From Cinnamomum chago (lineage: Eukaryota; Streptophyta; Magnoliopsida; Laurales; Lauraceae): a stretch of DNA of 64,000 nucleotides. Position numbers and translations under genes: made by a program. Of this stretch, positions 24,201 to 36,195 are shown in pieces. The stretch spans positions 33,514,001-33,578,000 of the forward strand of contig CP142460.1 of the NCBI GenBank assembly GCA_038049695.1. Direction: 5' to 3'. Each line of letters begins with the position of its first letter. The stretch's first letter is position 1. Below the pieces are notes generated by a model. The model made no database searches. It saw only the letters and a program-made list of their open reading frames with translations, and was not told where the DNA came from.

Positions 24201-25328
24201 AATACCCGAATTGTTAAATATCCGTGCTTTGTTGTAAATGACATTTGGTTTGTCAGATATCTATGTTCATACCTGTTTTTAAATGAATACCCGAATTGTC
24301 AAATACCCATGCTTTGAAATATGTTTCAAATGACACTTGTTTTGCCAGATCACTGTGTTTATACCGGTTTCAAATGAATATCCGATTTGTTAAATATCCC
24401 TGCTTTGAGATATGTTTTAAATGAACACCCGGTTTTATTAAATATCTGTATTTTCACATATCTTTCAAATGGACTTTGGTTTTGCCAGACTGCTATGGAT
24501 ACCTGATTTGTTGCATACTTGTGTTTTTACTTAAGTTTCAAATGAACGTTTGTTTTGTCAAACCACTATATTTATACATGTTTTAGACGAACACCCGATT
24601 GTCAAATATCTATGATTATAGATGATGTAAATGAACACATGTTTTATTAGATATTCATGTTTTACCCGTGCTTGAAATGAATACAGGTTTTCCCGAGATT
24701 CCCGACTTTTGCACCCGTTTAATTATATGCAGCATTTGATCGAGTATCATGATTTATCTTATGTTTTATTCTTCAGTATATTTGTTATCTTTTCATCCAC
24801 CTGCCAGACCGTCGTGTCTGACCCACTACTTTTGGTACTCAGGTTCAGATTTCCTCGCCCCGAGTTGAGTGTTTTTGTTGGCTGTGGAGCCATGCCTTGC
24901 AGGTTGGTTTGTCGGCTATGTCATGTAGACATTGAGCTTGACATCGGAGCTACGTCACATTTGGGTAGTAGTTTATAGCTTATTGTTGTATGGCTTTTAT
25001 TAGCCTTTTCTTGGGATTCTTAATTAATGTACATTGATAATTGTAACTTGAACATATTTGGGAATGTAATATCCTGTTACCGTCAGCTCTGTAATTTATT
25101 GTGATGGTTACTCCAGTCTGATATGATTCTTGATATAATAGCTATGTGCTAAAGGTTGAGTGCGACGCGGAATCCGATGGCCACGGACTTCGGGTCGCAA
25201 CGCCACAAATGCTTCCGCAAAATATTCAGAATGTGTTGTCTTCACACACGCGGATCCTGGGAGAAGTAAATTACATTTATGCTTAATCCCATTTCCCGCC
25301 CCCGAGGTTTCGGTTCGGGGGCGTGACA
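21202..25328 (+). repeat. LTR5, right terminal LTR of the array
   Basis: It is 4127 bp with the same indels as LTR4. It ends exactly at GCGTGACA (25321-25328) and is followed by unrelated sequence instead of a primer site, so it is the true right boundary. It carries more private substitutions than any other copy I compared, for example near 22473, 22583, 22808, 23086, 23325, 23989, 24012 and 24829, as expected of a terminal copy that escapes homogenisation. The right target duplication should be ATGAG (25329-25333). Confidence 0.94.
22545..22690 (+). promoter_or_regulatory. TCGA-palindrome cluster in LTR5
   Basis: The four palindromes are intact even though the flanking spacer carries a private substitution (CCTGTCCAGG instead of CCTTTCCAGG). 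Confidence 0.65.
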
Positions 25329-25710
25329 ATGAGCCTATTGCTAGGGAATTATGATAACAGACCTTAAAATAAAGACAGTGTATATAAGGTGCTTCTCATG
25401 GTCCTTCAATACATCCAATGTACCCGCACCATGATCCAGAATCTTACATTCCGATGATCGAGACAAATCACACTATCTCATAGTGATCAAAGTGCTGCAA
25501 CCTTGTCAGATGAGATGCCCAATCTCATCACTGATTGTGAAGATATTTAAAGTATAAGATTTGCAATAGATGTCTCTTGTATGTGGATCTCATCCATACA
25601 CATGTATTACATTTAGTATACTTGTGGACTCCGGTTCATCTCATGAACCATTATGTCATTCGTATTAGTTATGTGCAAACAAGTAATAAAACACCATTCA
25701 TCTCATGAAA
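25329..25710 (-). repeat. Inverted, truncated fragment of LTR family B (B3)
   Basis: Its reverse complement matches B2 at about 29660-30050 closely (ATTCCCTAGCAATAGGCTCAT; CTTCACAATCAGTGATGAGAT). On the left it is interrupted exactly where LTR5 ends, so the array inserted into it. On the right it stops about 80 bp short of the expected LTR start, at a junction with family C sequence. The rest of B3 should lie left of the array, outside the window. Confidence 0.82.
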
Positions 25711-26434
25711 GATCCCTTCTGATGTTCCGTTTGTTTTGAGGTTTGGTTGAAGTGTTGAGGCTAGGGGGCTTTGATTGTATGGCTTGAAGAGAACTACTAT
25801 TGAAGTTTGTTTGAAGTTTGATTCGATTTGGAATAAAGTAGTTTCTCTAATGTTGTTGAATCTTGTTTGCGCAAGAAAGCCTAGCCCCTCACTGATGTTT
25901 ATTTAGAACTCTTTGTGTCAGGCACCACTCAGCTGTTAACGTTCAACACAACTGGGGCACCACTTGTGTGAGGACTTGAATTTAGAACCTTGAGGTAAGA
26001 TTGGGCTAGAGCCCACGGGGCCCGAGCCGCATGAGCCCAAGAAGACCATCTGCAGTTCGGATTTGGTGTAATGGACACCACTTTGAACACTTTGATTGAA
26101 GGGTTATGATCCCAAACTATTTATATCTCCACCACGACTCAATGTGAGTAAGGGGGGGCAATGACACTCTCCCGTGGTAATTAACATATGTGGACCGCCT
26201 ACTTTGATAATCTATTTTTGATTTGAATGCAATGCGTTTCTTATGATCAGACCACTATGCGTTTCACATGATCTTGTTTATCGTTTACTCTCTTTAGTAC
26301 TGCATATCTTTGGTGATTTATTTATCTATCTGCTTGCTGACCGTTGTGTTTGATGATGCTACTCTTGGTGCATAGGTACCGAGCCTTTCTACCCTGAGGA
26401 GGAGGAGGCGACGGAGGAAGTTCATATAGATCAG
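25711..26434 (+). repeat. LTR family C, plus copy, part 1
   Basis: The right 300 bp match, in reverse complement, the minus copy at about 36820-37100 (GATTTATTTATC next to CTTTGGTG; TACTCTTGGTGCATAGG). It is continued by 32878-32904 and 35796-36195 after two LTR insertions. The stretch 25711-26100 has no counterpart in the window; it holds no convincing gene. The start of the LTR is not resolved. The superfamily is unknown; the GGGGTGTGACA end resembles gypsy LTRs. Confidence 0.6.
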
Positions 26435-27933
26435 TGTCACGCCCCCGGACCGAGGCCCTGATAATCAAGTCCTTTATCCAGGAGAAGCGGCGCGACGGGT
26501 CAGAAAATTCCGCCCGCACACGCTAATTATTTTCCTACAGGATTCCGTGGTGAGGATTCCAGACGATCCATCACTACCAATTAATCGAATTAACAACAAA
26601 TAATAATATGCGGAAGCATATAACAAAATAAAAACCAAACGAAATATAAGATAATTGCACAAACTCTGTATCAAAAGAGAAATATATAGATGAGCATAAC
26701 CCAAAGTTAGTTAAAGTTGTGAGGATTACAAAAGTATATTTAATTGATACAACCCAAAAAGAAAATGCCAACAGAGGCCATAAGCAAATTTCCCAAAAAA
26801 AAATTATTATCGAACTCCAGGCCCAACATGATGTTTACATGACATCATTTGGCTGCCACTCGTGCTCCACTGGAGGCCCTACTGCCTCCTCCGCGTGCTC
26901 CGCCTCAAAGGTTGCGGGTCCAACATCTGACACCAAACAGAAAAGTATCAGACAAGACTGTCTGGCAGATGAATAAAACAGATAAGGTCTACAAGTTTTA
27001 TAAATACTATGTTAAAATCATAAAAGTGTAATTGAAACGAGACATATATAAAGAGTAAATCAAATGAACCATTTCTAAACAAATAAAAGAAATTCATAAT
27101 TTAATTGTTTCAAACTAACTGACAGATAATTAAAACATTGGCAAACCACATTTAGCTATATTCTCCTATTATCGAAGTAACAAGAGCACACAAACAAATA
27201 ACCGTTGGCATATGAAATGGCCGGAACAGACAGACAGAAACCGTTGCCACTACTCGTGGGACCGGAATACAGAACTGTTGCCATAGCCGGAGCAAACAAA
27301 CAAAATCCAAACTGCAGTTGGCAAATAATTTTAAAGATCCCAAGCCGGGTGATCAGCCCAACTAGGTGACCTAAGCTTAGTGGTGCCTTTCCAAAACCTG
27401 AATCGAATTAAATCAAATCATAGCAATAAATCTCAAAATCGATAAGAAGAACTACTTCGAACAAATACAAGCAGACAGAATTGAACAAATCAAATGAGTA
27501 GTCTTACTGATAATTTCAAATGTGGTGAACTACTTAATTCTATTTCAAAACCATTTATGAGAAAACATGTAATTTGTCTAACTTGGAATGAGATGATTAA
27601 GATGATTGATAGTGTTTGATGGGCTTACCGGGGGCCGTCTCGATATACACTTAGTGTCTCCATGTCGATTTATAAGTGAAGGAGTTGGTGTCTCTGAAGG
27701 TTTATGACATACGAGGCATAAAGTGTATATTAAGACTAATGGAATATCCCTGGGTAATTTATTTACTAAACTTTCTCCATAGGTTTTATTCAAACGAAGT
27801 GGGTTGGGCTCAAATTCTTAATTTATGATGATTAATAAGTCATTAGGAAGTTTTTTACACTCGAACCGGGTTCAAAACTACCCAACCGGGCCCAAAAAAT
27901 GCATCACAATGATCTAGCCAGAACCTAGGCCCC

Positions 27934-27980
27934 CTCGAGCGGGCCGTCATAGCAACCAGGTCCGCTAGAGCGAGCTGGGC
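27934..27980 (-). other. Decayed TCGA-palindrome cluster in solo LTR ii
   Basis: CCTCGAGCGGG and CCGCTAGAGCGAG sit at the place where the array LTR and LTRs iii and iv carry intact TCGCTCGAGCGA palindromes. The palindromes are broken by substitutions here. Confidence 0.45.
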
Positions 27981-29587
27981 TTCTACCTAGCCCGAGAACA
28001 GTCAGCTTGTAGCTGACTGTTTCCTGTCCTTTCTTCCTGTATTCAAATTTCATTCTCCTTTCATCAGATTCCCACTCTTATTTATAGCATGTTGAACTCC
28101 CATTAGCTTCCATTAAACTCCCTTCAATCGCTAATAATCACTCATTCATTCTAATCACATATCAAAGAGAAAGAAAGCAAAATTGCAGAATTCAAAAAGA
28201 TAAGCTCAGAGGTTACCAAATTGAATTTCCATCCTTGCCAAAACAAAACTGAAATCTCAACAATCCAATGTAACTTATAACAAATCACCTTAAACCATTC
28301 CCTACACCAAATCATATATAACCTGAACCAAATCATTGAGAATATAATCCTTCCAAATCTAAGAAAATAATTTAGCTAAACATTGAGAATAAGACCCATT
28401 TTATTTGCATGCATCCCAATCTAATTTATTCACTTGCCTCAACTGAAATGGGTCTCAAGTACACTCCAAAAGAAGCTCTAACACAGCTGCACTCAATCTA
28501 CACCAAAATCCATGGAAAAACCCATTCAAGAAATTCATTATTTTGAAAAGGGAAGGAGCTCTTAAAGAGCCCCCTTGCTGTTAGATTGTGTGGTCTCAAT
28601 CCATCAGTTGATGTAATAAATTGATTAATTTCTTTATTTATCAATAAAATCATGCTTTCCTTTCATGAGATGAATAGTGTTTTATTACTTAATGCACATG
28701 ACCAGTACATATGATATAATGGAGTATGAGATGAACCGGGTCCCATTAGTATATTAGATGTGATAAATGTATATGGATGAGATCCACATACGGGAGACAT
28801 GTGTCACAAATCTTATACTTAAAATATATTCACAACCAGTGATGAGACTGGGCATCTCATCTGATAAGGTTGTAGCACTTTGATCACTATGAGATAGTGT
28901 GATTTGTCTCGATCATTAGAATGGAAGATTCTGGATCACGGTGCTGGTACAGTGGATGTATTGAAGGACCATGAGAAGCACCTTATGAAATACTGTCTCG
29001 ATTTAAGGACTGCTCTCATAATTCCCTAGTAATAGGCTCTCAATCCTGAGACATTGATGAACTCAAGTTTCTATCTATTCATTTGCTTTGAGTCACCAAT
29101 GAGTGAGGCCAACTGTAGGTCAACACCTCGGTGTCTTGGGTACGTGGTAGTAGGACTGTGGGAACATACAATGATCAAGATGGAATCTATCTACATTATC
29201 CCCTTGTGACAATTAATGGATTTATCATTAGTAAGTGTGCACCCATCTCGATTAAGAGTTAATTGGATGGTACTGATGATCACTATGATTAATTGGGGCT
29301 CAAGGATAATAAGATGTGGATCTAAGATTGGATGAGACATATTGATTCCAATTGATCGATGGATATTGATAGAGGGGCCTACTTGTGGTACTGTGGAAGT
29401 TTAGGGTCTTCATTGTAATTTATTCCTAAGACTGGAGTGCAATTGCATTTATATAGTGATGTTATTTGCAATTAGCTGTGGGCCCGGATTGCACATGAGA
29501 TGTGGGGTCGCGTGTCCCAGTTGGAGCCAGCTTTCTAAGGAATCCCTAGTGGTCCCCACGTTGCCCCAAGTATTAGAAAGATTCCAT

Positions 29588-31351
29588 TGTTAGTTTTATG
29601 GTCTCAATACCAGTATATGATGAATAAATTGATTAATTTCTTTATTTATCAATATATATTATTGCTTTCATTTCATGAGATGAATGGTATTTTATTACTT
29701 GTTTGGACATAACTAATACGAATGACATAATGGTTCATGAGATGAACCGGAGTCCACAAGTATACTAGATGTAATACATGTGTATGGATGAGATCCACAT
29801 ACAGGAGAGATGTATTGCAAATCTTATACTTAAATATCTTCACAATCAGTGATGAGATTGGGCATCTCATATGACAAGGTTGCAGCACTTTGGTCACTAT
29901 GAGATAGTGTGATTTGTCTCGATCATCGGAATGTAAGATTCTGGATCATGGTGCTGGTACATTGGATGTATTGAAGGACCATGAGAAGCACCTTATATAC
30001 ACTATCTTTACTTTAAGGTTTGCTCTCATAATTCCCTAGCAATAGGCTCATAATCCTGAGACATTAATGAACTCAAGTTTCTATCTATTCATTTACTTTG
30101 AGTCACCAATGAGTGAGGCCAATTGTAGGTCAACACCTCGGTGATTTGGGTACATGATAGTAGAGCTGTGGGAACATTCAATGGTCAAGATGAAATCTAT
30201 CTTTAATATCTCCTTGTGCCAATTAATGGACTTATCATTGGTAAGTGCGCACCCATTCCAATTAAGAGTTAATTGGATCGGTACCAAATGATCACTATAA
30301 TTAATTGGGGCTCAAGGATAATAAGATATGGATCTATTTTGGTGGACAGGTCCAATTGATCCATGGATATAGATGGAGGGGCCTACTTGTGGTACTGTGG
30401 AAGTTTAGGGTCTTCATTGTAATTTATTCCTAAGACTGGAGTTCAATTGCATTTATATAGTGGAGTTATTTGCAATTAACTGTGGGCCCGGATTGCACAT
30501 GAGATGTGGGGTCACATGTCCCAGTTGGAGCCAGCTTTCTAAGGAATCCCTAGTGGTCCCCACGCTAGCCCAAGATATTAGAAAGATACTAATTATAGTA
30601 TAACTCTAAAAGGAAAAAGAAAGTTACTATTACTATTTGAAGTGAGACTTCTAATAGTGGTAATAGTAAGTTACTAATTATTAATGGAAGTAGGACTTCT
30701 ATTTTAATTAGTAAAAGAGGAAGTTACTAATCATATTTGAAGTAGGACTTCTAATTGTGATTTAGTAAGCAACTAATTGTAGTGGAAGAAAGACTTCTAT
30801 TTCAATTAGTAAGAGGAGGTGGCTTCAATGCTATAAAAGGAGAAGAGGAGAGCCCTTGGACGTCCCTAATGCAATCCCACCTAGGGATTCACGCCCATAT
30901 CACTCTTCCTCTCTTTGTGCAAGTTGTTGCACATCACTTCCCTCTTCTAGATTCTCTTCTAGTTTCCTCTAGGGTTTTTCTCTTGGAGATTCCACCATCT
31001 TCTTGAGAAAAGAGAATCTGATACGGGTCATAGCGTGGAAGATCAAAAGGTGTTGGAGATTCTAGTTTGATTAGTGAAGGTGTTCATCATCAAAGTAAGA
31101 ATTCAACTTCTCCATTAGAGCACTACAAAGCTCCAAAGGTATATCTAAATCCTTGTATGCTGTGGATTTCATGGTTGCATGTTTATGTGCTATTTTCTAT
31201 CTTCTAGATAGGTTATGTTGTTGTACATGGTTTATGAGATTGAGGGATTGCATCCTGGATTGGGTTTGTTGCCTTCTAGATAGTTAATCCTTGCATCAAG
31301 TGGGTCAAAAGTTTTTGAAACCTATCCGAAAGGCCCACCTATTTTCCAACA
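29588..31351 (+). mobile_element. Solo LTR B2 nested in B1
   Basis: It is 1764 bp from TGTTAG to CCAACA and from the same family as B1. The flanks TCCAT (29583-29587) and TCTAT (31352-31356) look like a target duplication with one mismatch, consistent with an older event. It interrupts B1 after ATTAGAAAGATTCCAT. A TATA box (TATAAAAGG at 30832) is intact here but decayed in B1 (TATAAGGGG near 31520). Confidence 0.82.
30832..30840 (+). promoter_or_regulatory. TATA box of LTR B2
   Basis: TATAAAAGG lies in the later half of the LTR. It is preceded by direct repeats of the AGTnnGACTTCTA type (about 30640-30800) and followed by a CT-rich leader. Confidence 0.5.
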
Positions 31352-32877
31352 TCTATTCTTACTTAAACTCTAATAGGAAGGAATTAGAAACTTACTAATT
31401 CTATTTGAAGTGAGACTTCTAATAGTGGTAATAGTAGCATGAGAAGTTGCTAATTTATATGGAAGTGAGACTTCTTATGCAATTAGTAAGAGAAGTAAGA
31501 AAATGAGGTTGCATGAGGACTATAAGGGGAAACACCCCTTGGACGTCCAAGACACACACCCATGCCCAAGAGCCTCTAGTGCAAGTGTTGCACAACTCTT
31601 CTTCTCCTCTTCTCTTTTCTAGTTGCCTTCTAGTTCCTTAGAGTTTCTAGTAGGGTTTTCTCTTGGAGATCCCACACATCTTCTTGAGAAAAGAGATCTG
31701 ATAGAGGGTCATAGCGTGGAAGACAACAAGGTCTTGGAGATCTCTAATTGCTTCAAGAAGAGTTCTTGTTCTAGTTAATCGTCTTCTCCTCGATTAGAGC
31801 ACTACCGGGCTCCAAAGGTATAATCTGCTTCTCCTCTTGTGGTAGATTATTTTGTTGCATGTAGTTGCTGATTTCTATCTTTTAGATAGGTTATATTACT
31901 GTACATGATTGATGAAAAGGAGGGATTGCATCCTAGATTGGGTTATAGCCTTCTGGATAGTTGATCCTTGAGTCAAGTGGGTCAAAAAAGTTTTGAAAAC
32001 CTATCCATGAGGCCCACCTACTTCCAACACTTGCATGCATAAAGAAAGGGCTCTAATGGCCCATTCAAAACTAGAAATTCAAGGAAGAAGTCATTGCTAA
32101 CCTTGAGAAGCTCTAAGGAAGAAGAAGAGCTTGGAGAAGGGAGAAATCCCAGCTGGAATCTCAAAAGATGGTACCAATGGGTAGCTTGGAAAATGAAGAA
32201 GAGATTGATGTAATTTGTTTTCCAATATGGGTGAGTTTACTATACATGCAAGAGGAGTGAAGATGAGGGGAAAAGAAAATGCTTCTCCCTGGTTGTTGCA
32301 GGAAAATGCAATGAAGAGAAGTAGAAGATAACCCAAACGTGCGTCTTGGTTTTTAAATGGGTTTAAGTTGTAAAAAGTGGGCCCCAATCTTCAAGTGGCT
32401 GGATCGATCATTTGTGAGTCCCGAATGAAAATGACGAAGAAGACAGTTGATCGTCGAGATATCTAGTTTTAAAAAAGTATATTTTCCTCATGAATTAAAA
32501 ATATTGAAATTCATGTACAGATTTGGTGTGAAAAGTCATTTTTGCCCCTTTTTCTTGAAAAGCGCGATTTCTGGGTTTCGAATGCAAATGGAACAAACAT
32601 GAAAGTTATTGGGATCAAAATAACAAATTCAAACATGTCGAAATCCGTATTTTTCATAAATCAAATAAATCAAATTCCCATACTAACACATGTCACACGG
32701 GCCACCTCGGGCCCGATCAAGCCAGACTCAACGCGCTCAAAATTCCCCAAAGCTATCCAAAATTTTAATCTAATTAAAAATCTAAGTTAATCGTCCGCTA
32801 CTCCCACTTAGAGACTAATCACAGTTAAAATAATAATAATAATATATACTAAACTTGGGTCGGGGTCTAGCAATCAG

Positions 32878-32904
32878 CTTGATGACTTCCTTGAGTACAG
32901 TACG
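32878..32904 (+). repeat. LTR family C, plus copy, part 2
   Basis: These 27 bp between two inserted LTRs (CTTGATGACTTCC, then TTGAGTACAGTACG) match the reverse complement of the family C minus copy around 36790-36815, and so join part 1 to part 3. Confidence 0.75.
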
Positions 32905-34238
32905 TGTCGAGACCCCGGACCGGGAAATCCGGGATCGGGACTAATAATGATGGTGGTGTGGTGAGTGGTTAATATGTAGAGTGTGTCAACAACGTGCACA
33001 CACTTATTTAATTTCCCATAGGTGTCCGCCATGAGGATATCACAACCATATTTGAACATTTCTATTAAGTGCGGAAGCGTGTAGCAAATCAAATATCCAA
33101 TCCATCTCAAATCATAAAGACAATAACACAAGTATGGTACCGTATCAGAATGAGCAATGATCAATAGCATGTTACCCAAAAGCAAGTTAAAGTTTATACA
33201 AAGGTCATTTAATTACATTCCCCAATAATAAAGGCCAACAAAGGCCAATACATCTCAAAAGGTAACCCCAAAAGTATGAGTTATCCACAACTCCCAAAAT
33301 GAAACGCATCTCGACACGACCGAATGTCTAAATGACATCATCGGTGCGCCACTCAACTAACTGCTGCGGTTCTCCGACCGCCTCCTCGTGCTCCTCCTCG
33401 GGATAACCAACGACGGGACCTGAGTACCAAAGAGTAGGTCAAACACGATGGTTTGGCAAATGGGTAAAAAAATACAATGACAATATGATAGTAATTAAAT
33501 TTACCTTCAAAAGCACTTAAAACTTGTCTCAATATCAATTTCTATGAAAATATAAAATATTTATTCAAATACAAGTATGCATTATAAAACTTGTAAGGTA
33601 ACCAAGGGAAACGGGAAACAAACAAGATGACAACCACACGAAGCTAAGTCCTCTATCACTAAAGCGATAGAGAAATAACTAGGCACTAATCTCAGTCACT
33701 CGAGGTGAGGAGAAACAGTGGATCTTATAAATACATATACATATACTATACACTATAATAACCACGACAGCGAGCCGGGCATCGGGAACCACAGTAGCAA
33801 TCTGCGGCATCGGGACAAGACCACGGTAATAACCGGGTAGCGGGATCCAAACTGCAGCTGGTGGGACAAGAGGGGGATCTCCAAGTCGGTGGATCAGACC
33901 AACAGGGTTATCCAAGCTTAGTGGTGCCGACTCATAGGTCAAATACAAATCGAGACATGTGCAAGTAAATCAAGTACAAATAAATAAACGGGCAAAACGG
34001 GGGTGCTCAAGGGCACACTGTCATTTCATGTGGTGCAATGCACTTCAGGACAATTAACTATTATAAGTGTAATTCAATGCTTTCGGGAAAACAAGACATG
34101 TAGTATAAATCTCGGGATCGATCAAGTGCAATGTACAATTGAAATCTCGGGTAAGGTATCGAGTTCAAGATTTATTTGAAGTGAATAGGGACCTCGTATG
34201 TCGATCTAATAACAATTTGGTACTCTTTGAGTTTGGGG

Positions 34239-34259
34239 ACATTCCGGGCTCCTTATATA
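34239..34259 (-). promoter_or_regulatory. Putative TATA box and conserved motif of LTR iii
   Basis: On the minus strand this reads TATATAAGGAGCCCGGAATG. It is shared with LTR iv and, weakened, with the array LTR, and lies just downstream of the palindrome cluster in transcription direction. Confidence 0.5.
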
Positions 34260-34292
34260 GCGAGGAGCTCTCTGGAATGGTTGTCTGGGTGG

Positions 34293-34460
34293 GTTCGCTC
34301 GACCGAAGTTTAGGTCGCTCGAGCGAACTCATTGGCTCGAGCAAATTATTAAGTGCACTCGAACTAACGACTCTCTAGAACAAGTTCTGGGATGTACGCT
34401 CGAGCGACCAAGCTACTGGAATCCTTCGAACCCTTTTCTGGACAGGTCGCTCGAGCGAAC
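34293..34460 (-). promoter_or_regulatory. TCGA-palindrome cluster in LTR iii
   Basis: Several full or partial TCGCTCGAGCGA copies occur here, for example GTCGCTCGAGCGAAC at both 34314 and 34447. The adjoining CTGTCCAGAAACTGA is also present in LTR iv and, in part, in the array, so the clusters are positional homologues. Confidence 0.6.
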
Positions 34461-35795
34461 TGTCCAGAAACTGAATCCGGGGCAGTTCAACTCCTCTCTA
34501 ACTCTTCCTTCTACAACCTCTTTCTAGCCACTTTTATACATCCAATGAGGAGTCTAAAACTTCATTCAAATCACATCAAATCTCTCACAACATCCATCCC
34601 ATTCTCCTCTATCATCATCACATTCAATACAAGGAAAGAAAGAAGGAAACCATTTCACATAAGAGTGCATATGTGACAAAATAAGAGGAAATTAAATGCT
34701 ATGAACCAACACATCTTTATGACCATAAATGCACCATTAATACTACCATGGACATTTATTTCAAAACAAAGTAATAAATAGGCATGAGTGGGAAAATACC
34801 AAAATCATTGAAAACTTATAAAATTCAAATCATCCACTTGCCTTAGGTCTCTACTCAAGCAAATCAAGCTCTAACAAGTCTTCCAAGTCAATGGTCCAAG
34901 CTGCAAGGAAAAACCCCAAAATAAAACCCTAAAAGAGTCAAAACATAGCATGGGGAGGAAGAAGCTTCAACAATAGGGATGGAGATTCCCTTAGGCTAGG
35001 AGAACACAAATATAGAAGAAGGGAAGGATTACTTACATGAGGGTTCTTCAAAATGGCAAAGTGAGCTCAAAGAAAGTCTTGGAATGGAGGGTTTTCTCTA
35101 GCAATGATATCAATAGAGAGCTATAGTGATGAGGAAGAAGATGATGATCTCTACCTCTCAATTTGTGCAAGGTTGGTGGTGGATTTGGTGATGGAAGGTA
35201 AGAGCAAGAAGGAAGGCAATGGAAACCCTAGGTTCTCTCTCTTGTGCTGGAAAAAGGGAAATGAAAGGGGAAGGGGTTCCTTATAAACAATTGGGGAGTG
35301 GGCTCCATTACTAGTAATCTAATTGGGCCGAAATCATGGCTTTCGGAGCTTCTAATGATTGCGACGAAGAAGAGAAAAGTGATCGTCGAAATATCTAGTT
35401 TCCAAAAAGTATATGTTTCACGGGTTTCGAGAATATCAAGTTTTGGGTACAGATTTTGTGTGCAATGACTGTTTTGCCCTCGAGGCTAAGAAATCGGGTT
35501 TCGGGATCTCGAACGGGGACGGGATCAACATGAAAGTTGTAGGGATTAACAATACAAATAAAACGGGATTAAAACCATGAATGTAAAAATCTTCGATAAA
35601 TCCCCAAACACATGCAAGGTCATAAAAAGGAACCCTGAAAGGGCCCCACTAATCACAAAGCAATCAAAATTCCCCAAAACTATTTCAAAAGCTATTCCAA
35701 ACCCAACTTAGCTAAAATCACTAATCAAGCTTAGAACTAACACACAATTTAATTAGTACTAATCGAGTTCACTCGGGTCGGGGTCTTACAGTACG

Positions 35796-36195
35796 CACGA
35801 CATTGTATAGCCGTATCGACCCCGTACACGAGAGCCTTCATGCTATATCTGATTAGTTTCATCTTTTGGTTTTATTATCATTTTGATTAGGCCCAATTTT
35901 AGTGTGGCTTTCTTATTTTTAACTAATATTTTTGTTAACAGTCTCAAACTTGAATTCTAAATATGATATTCAGTATTTGCTCTTAAACTATACATCTTTA
36001 AGATACCACTTGCATTTATGAAGCTTCTGCTAATTGTTATATATATATATATTTGAGGAAATGTCTACACCTCACAGCGGTCTTCGATCCAGATGGGACA
36101 TGATTGGGGCCATGTTGCATTTGATTAACGTTAGAAAATGTTTAATTGGCCCTAATTTCATGCATAACCCCGGTTTCACTTCTGGGGGTGTGACA
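35796..36195 (+). repeat. LTR family C, plus copy, part 3 (3' end)
   Basis: It continues part 2 after solo LTR iii and ends GGGGGTGTGACA at 36195. It forms one arm of a long inverted repeat with 36387-36800. No primer site follows, so it is not followed by an internal domain. Confidence 0.75.

Larger units (their letters stand above)
1..25328 (+). mobile_element. Tandem array of a long-LTR, non-autonomous LTR retrotransposon (LARD-like)
   Basis: Five LTRs (the first cut by the window edge) alternate with four internal domains in strict head-to-tail order. LTR starts are at 3274, 9254, 15235 and 21202, giving periods of 5980, 5981 and 5967 bp. Each LTR runs from TGTGAGAACCCG to GCGTGACA and is followed three bases later by a TGGTATCAGAGC primer site. 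Each is preceded by an AAGGGGGGGAGGA purine tract. Internal domains are all 1840 bp and carry no gag, protease, RT, RNase H or integrase motif. A normal insertion has two LTRs; an array like this is expected from unequal LTR-LTR recombination or from insertion of a rolling-circle or concatemeric extrachromosomal copy. Gypsy affiliation is inferred from the 3' end (GGACCAAAT, then a purine tract and GGATG), which resembles Tekay/Del chromoviruses. Confidence 0.93.
28579..32029 (+). mobile_element. Solo LTR B1, split by B2
   Basis: It begins TGTTAG at 28579 and ends CCAACA at 32029, with a perfect 5-bp duplication CTTGC (28574-28578 and 32030-32034). The parts are 28579-29587 and 31352-32029. 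Together they align end to end with B2, apart from divergence. There is no primer site, purine tract or coding domain, so it is a solo LTR. The superfamily is undetermined. Confidence 0.87.
26435..32872 (-). mobile_element. Solo LTR ii, diverged relative of the array LTR, with nested insertions
   Basis: It begins TGTCACGCCCCCGG and ends GGGTCGGGGTCTAGCA, flanked by a perfect 5-bp duplication ATCAG (26430-26434 and 32873-32877). Removing B1 leaves about 2.98 kb. In reverse complement it matches the array LTR, including the AAGCTTAG block near 27375, TCGAGCGG and TAGAGCGAG relics near 27935-27975, and the stem-loop region near 32438. No primer site or purine tract lies inside, so it is a solo LTR and not a full element. 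Confidence 0.85.
32905..35790 (-). mobile_element. Solo LTR iii, diverged relative of the array LTR
   Basis: It runs from TGTCGAGACCCCGG to GGGTCGGGGTCTTACA and is 2886 bp. Both sides carry a perfect GTACG duplication (32900-32904 and 35791-35795). In reverse complement it is collinear with the array LTR: TGTAAGACCCCGACCC start, stem-loop near 35361, TCGA palindromes 34293-34460, TATATAAGG motif, and the AAGCTTAG, AAACTGCAGCTG and ACCACGGTAA blocks around 33780-33930. It lacks about 430 bp between palindromes and TATA motif that the array LTR has. There is no internal domain. Confidence 0.88.

Noticed and set aside
1..25328. Array as ordinary satellite DNA
   Set aside because: Each unit has precise LTR ends, PBS and PPT in retrotransposon order, and the terminal copy ends at an LTR boundary.
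35104..35286. Acidic 60-codon frame in solo LTR iii
   Set aside because: It lies on the strand opposite to LTR transcription, is short, and the related LTR iv has no equivalent intact frame.
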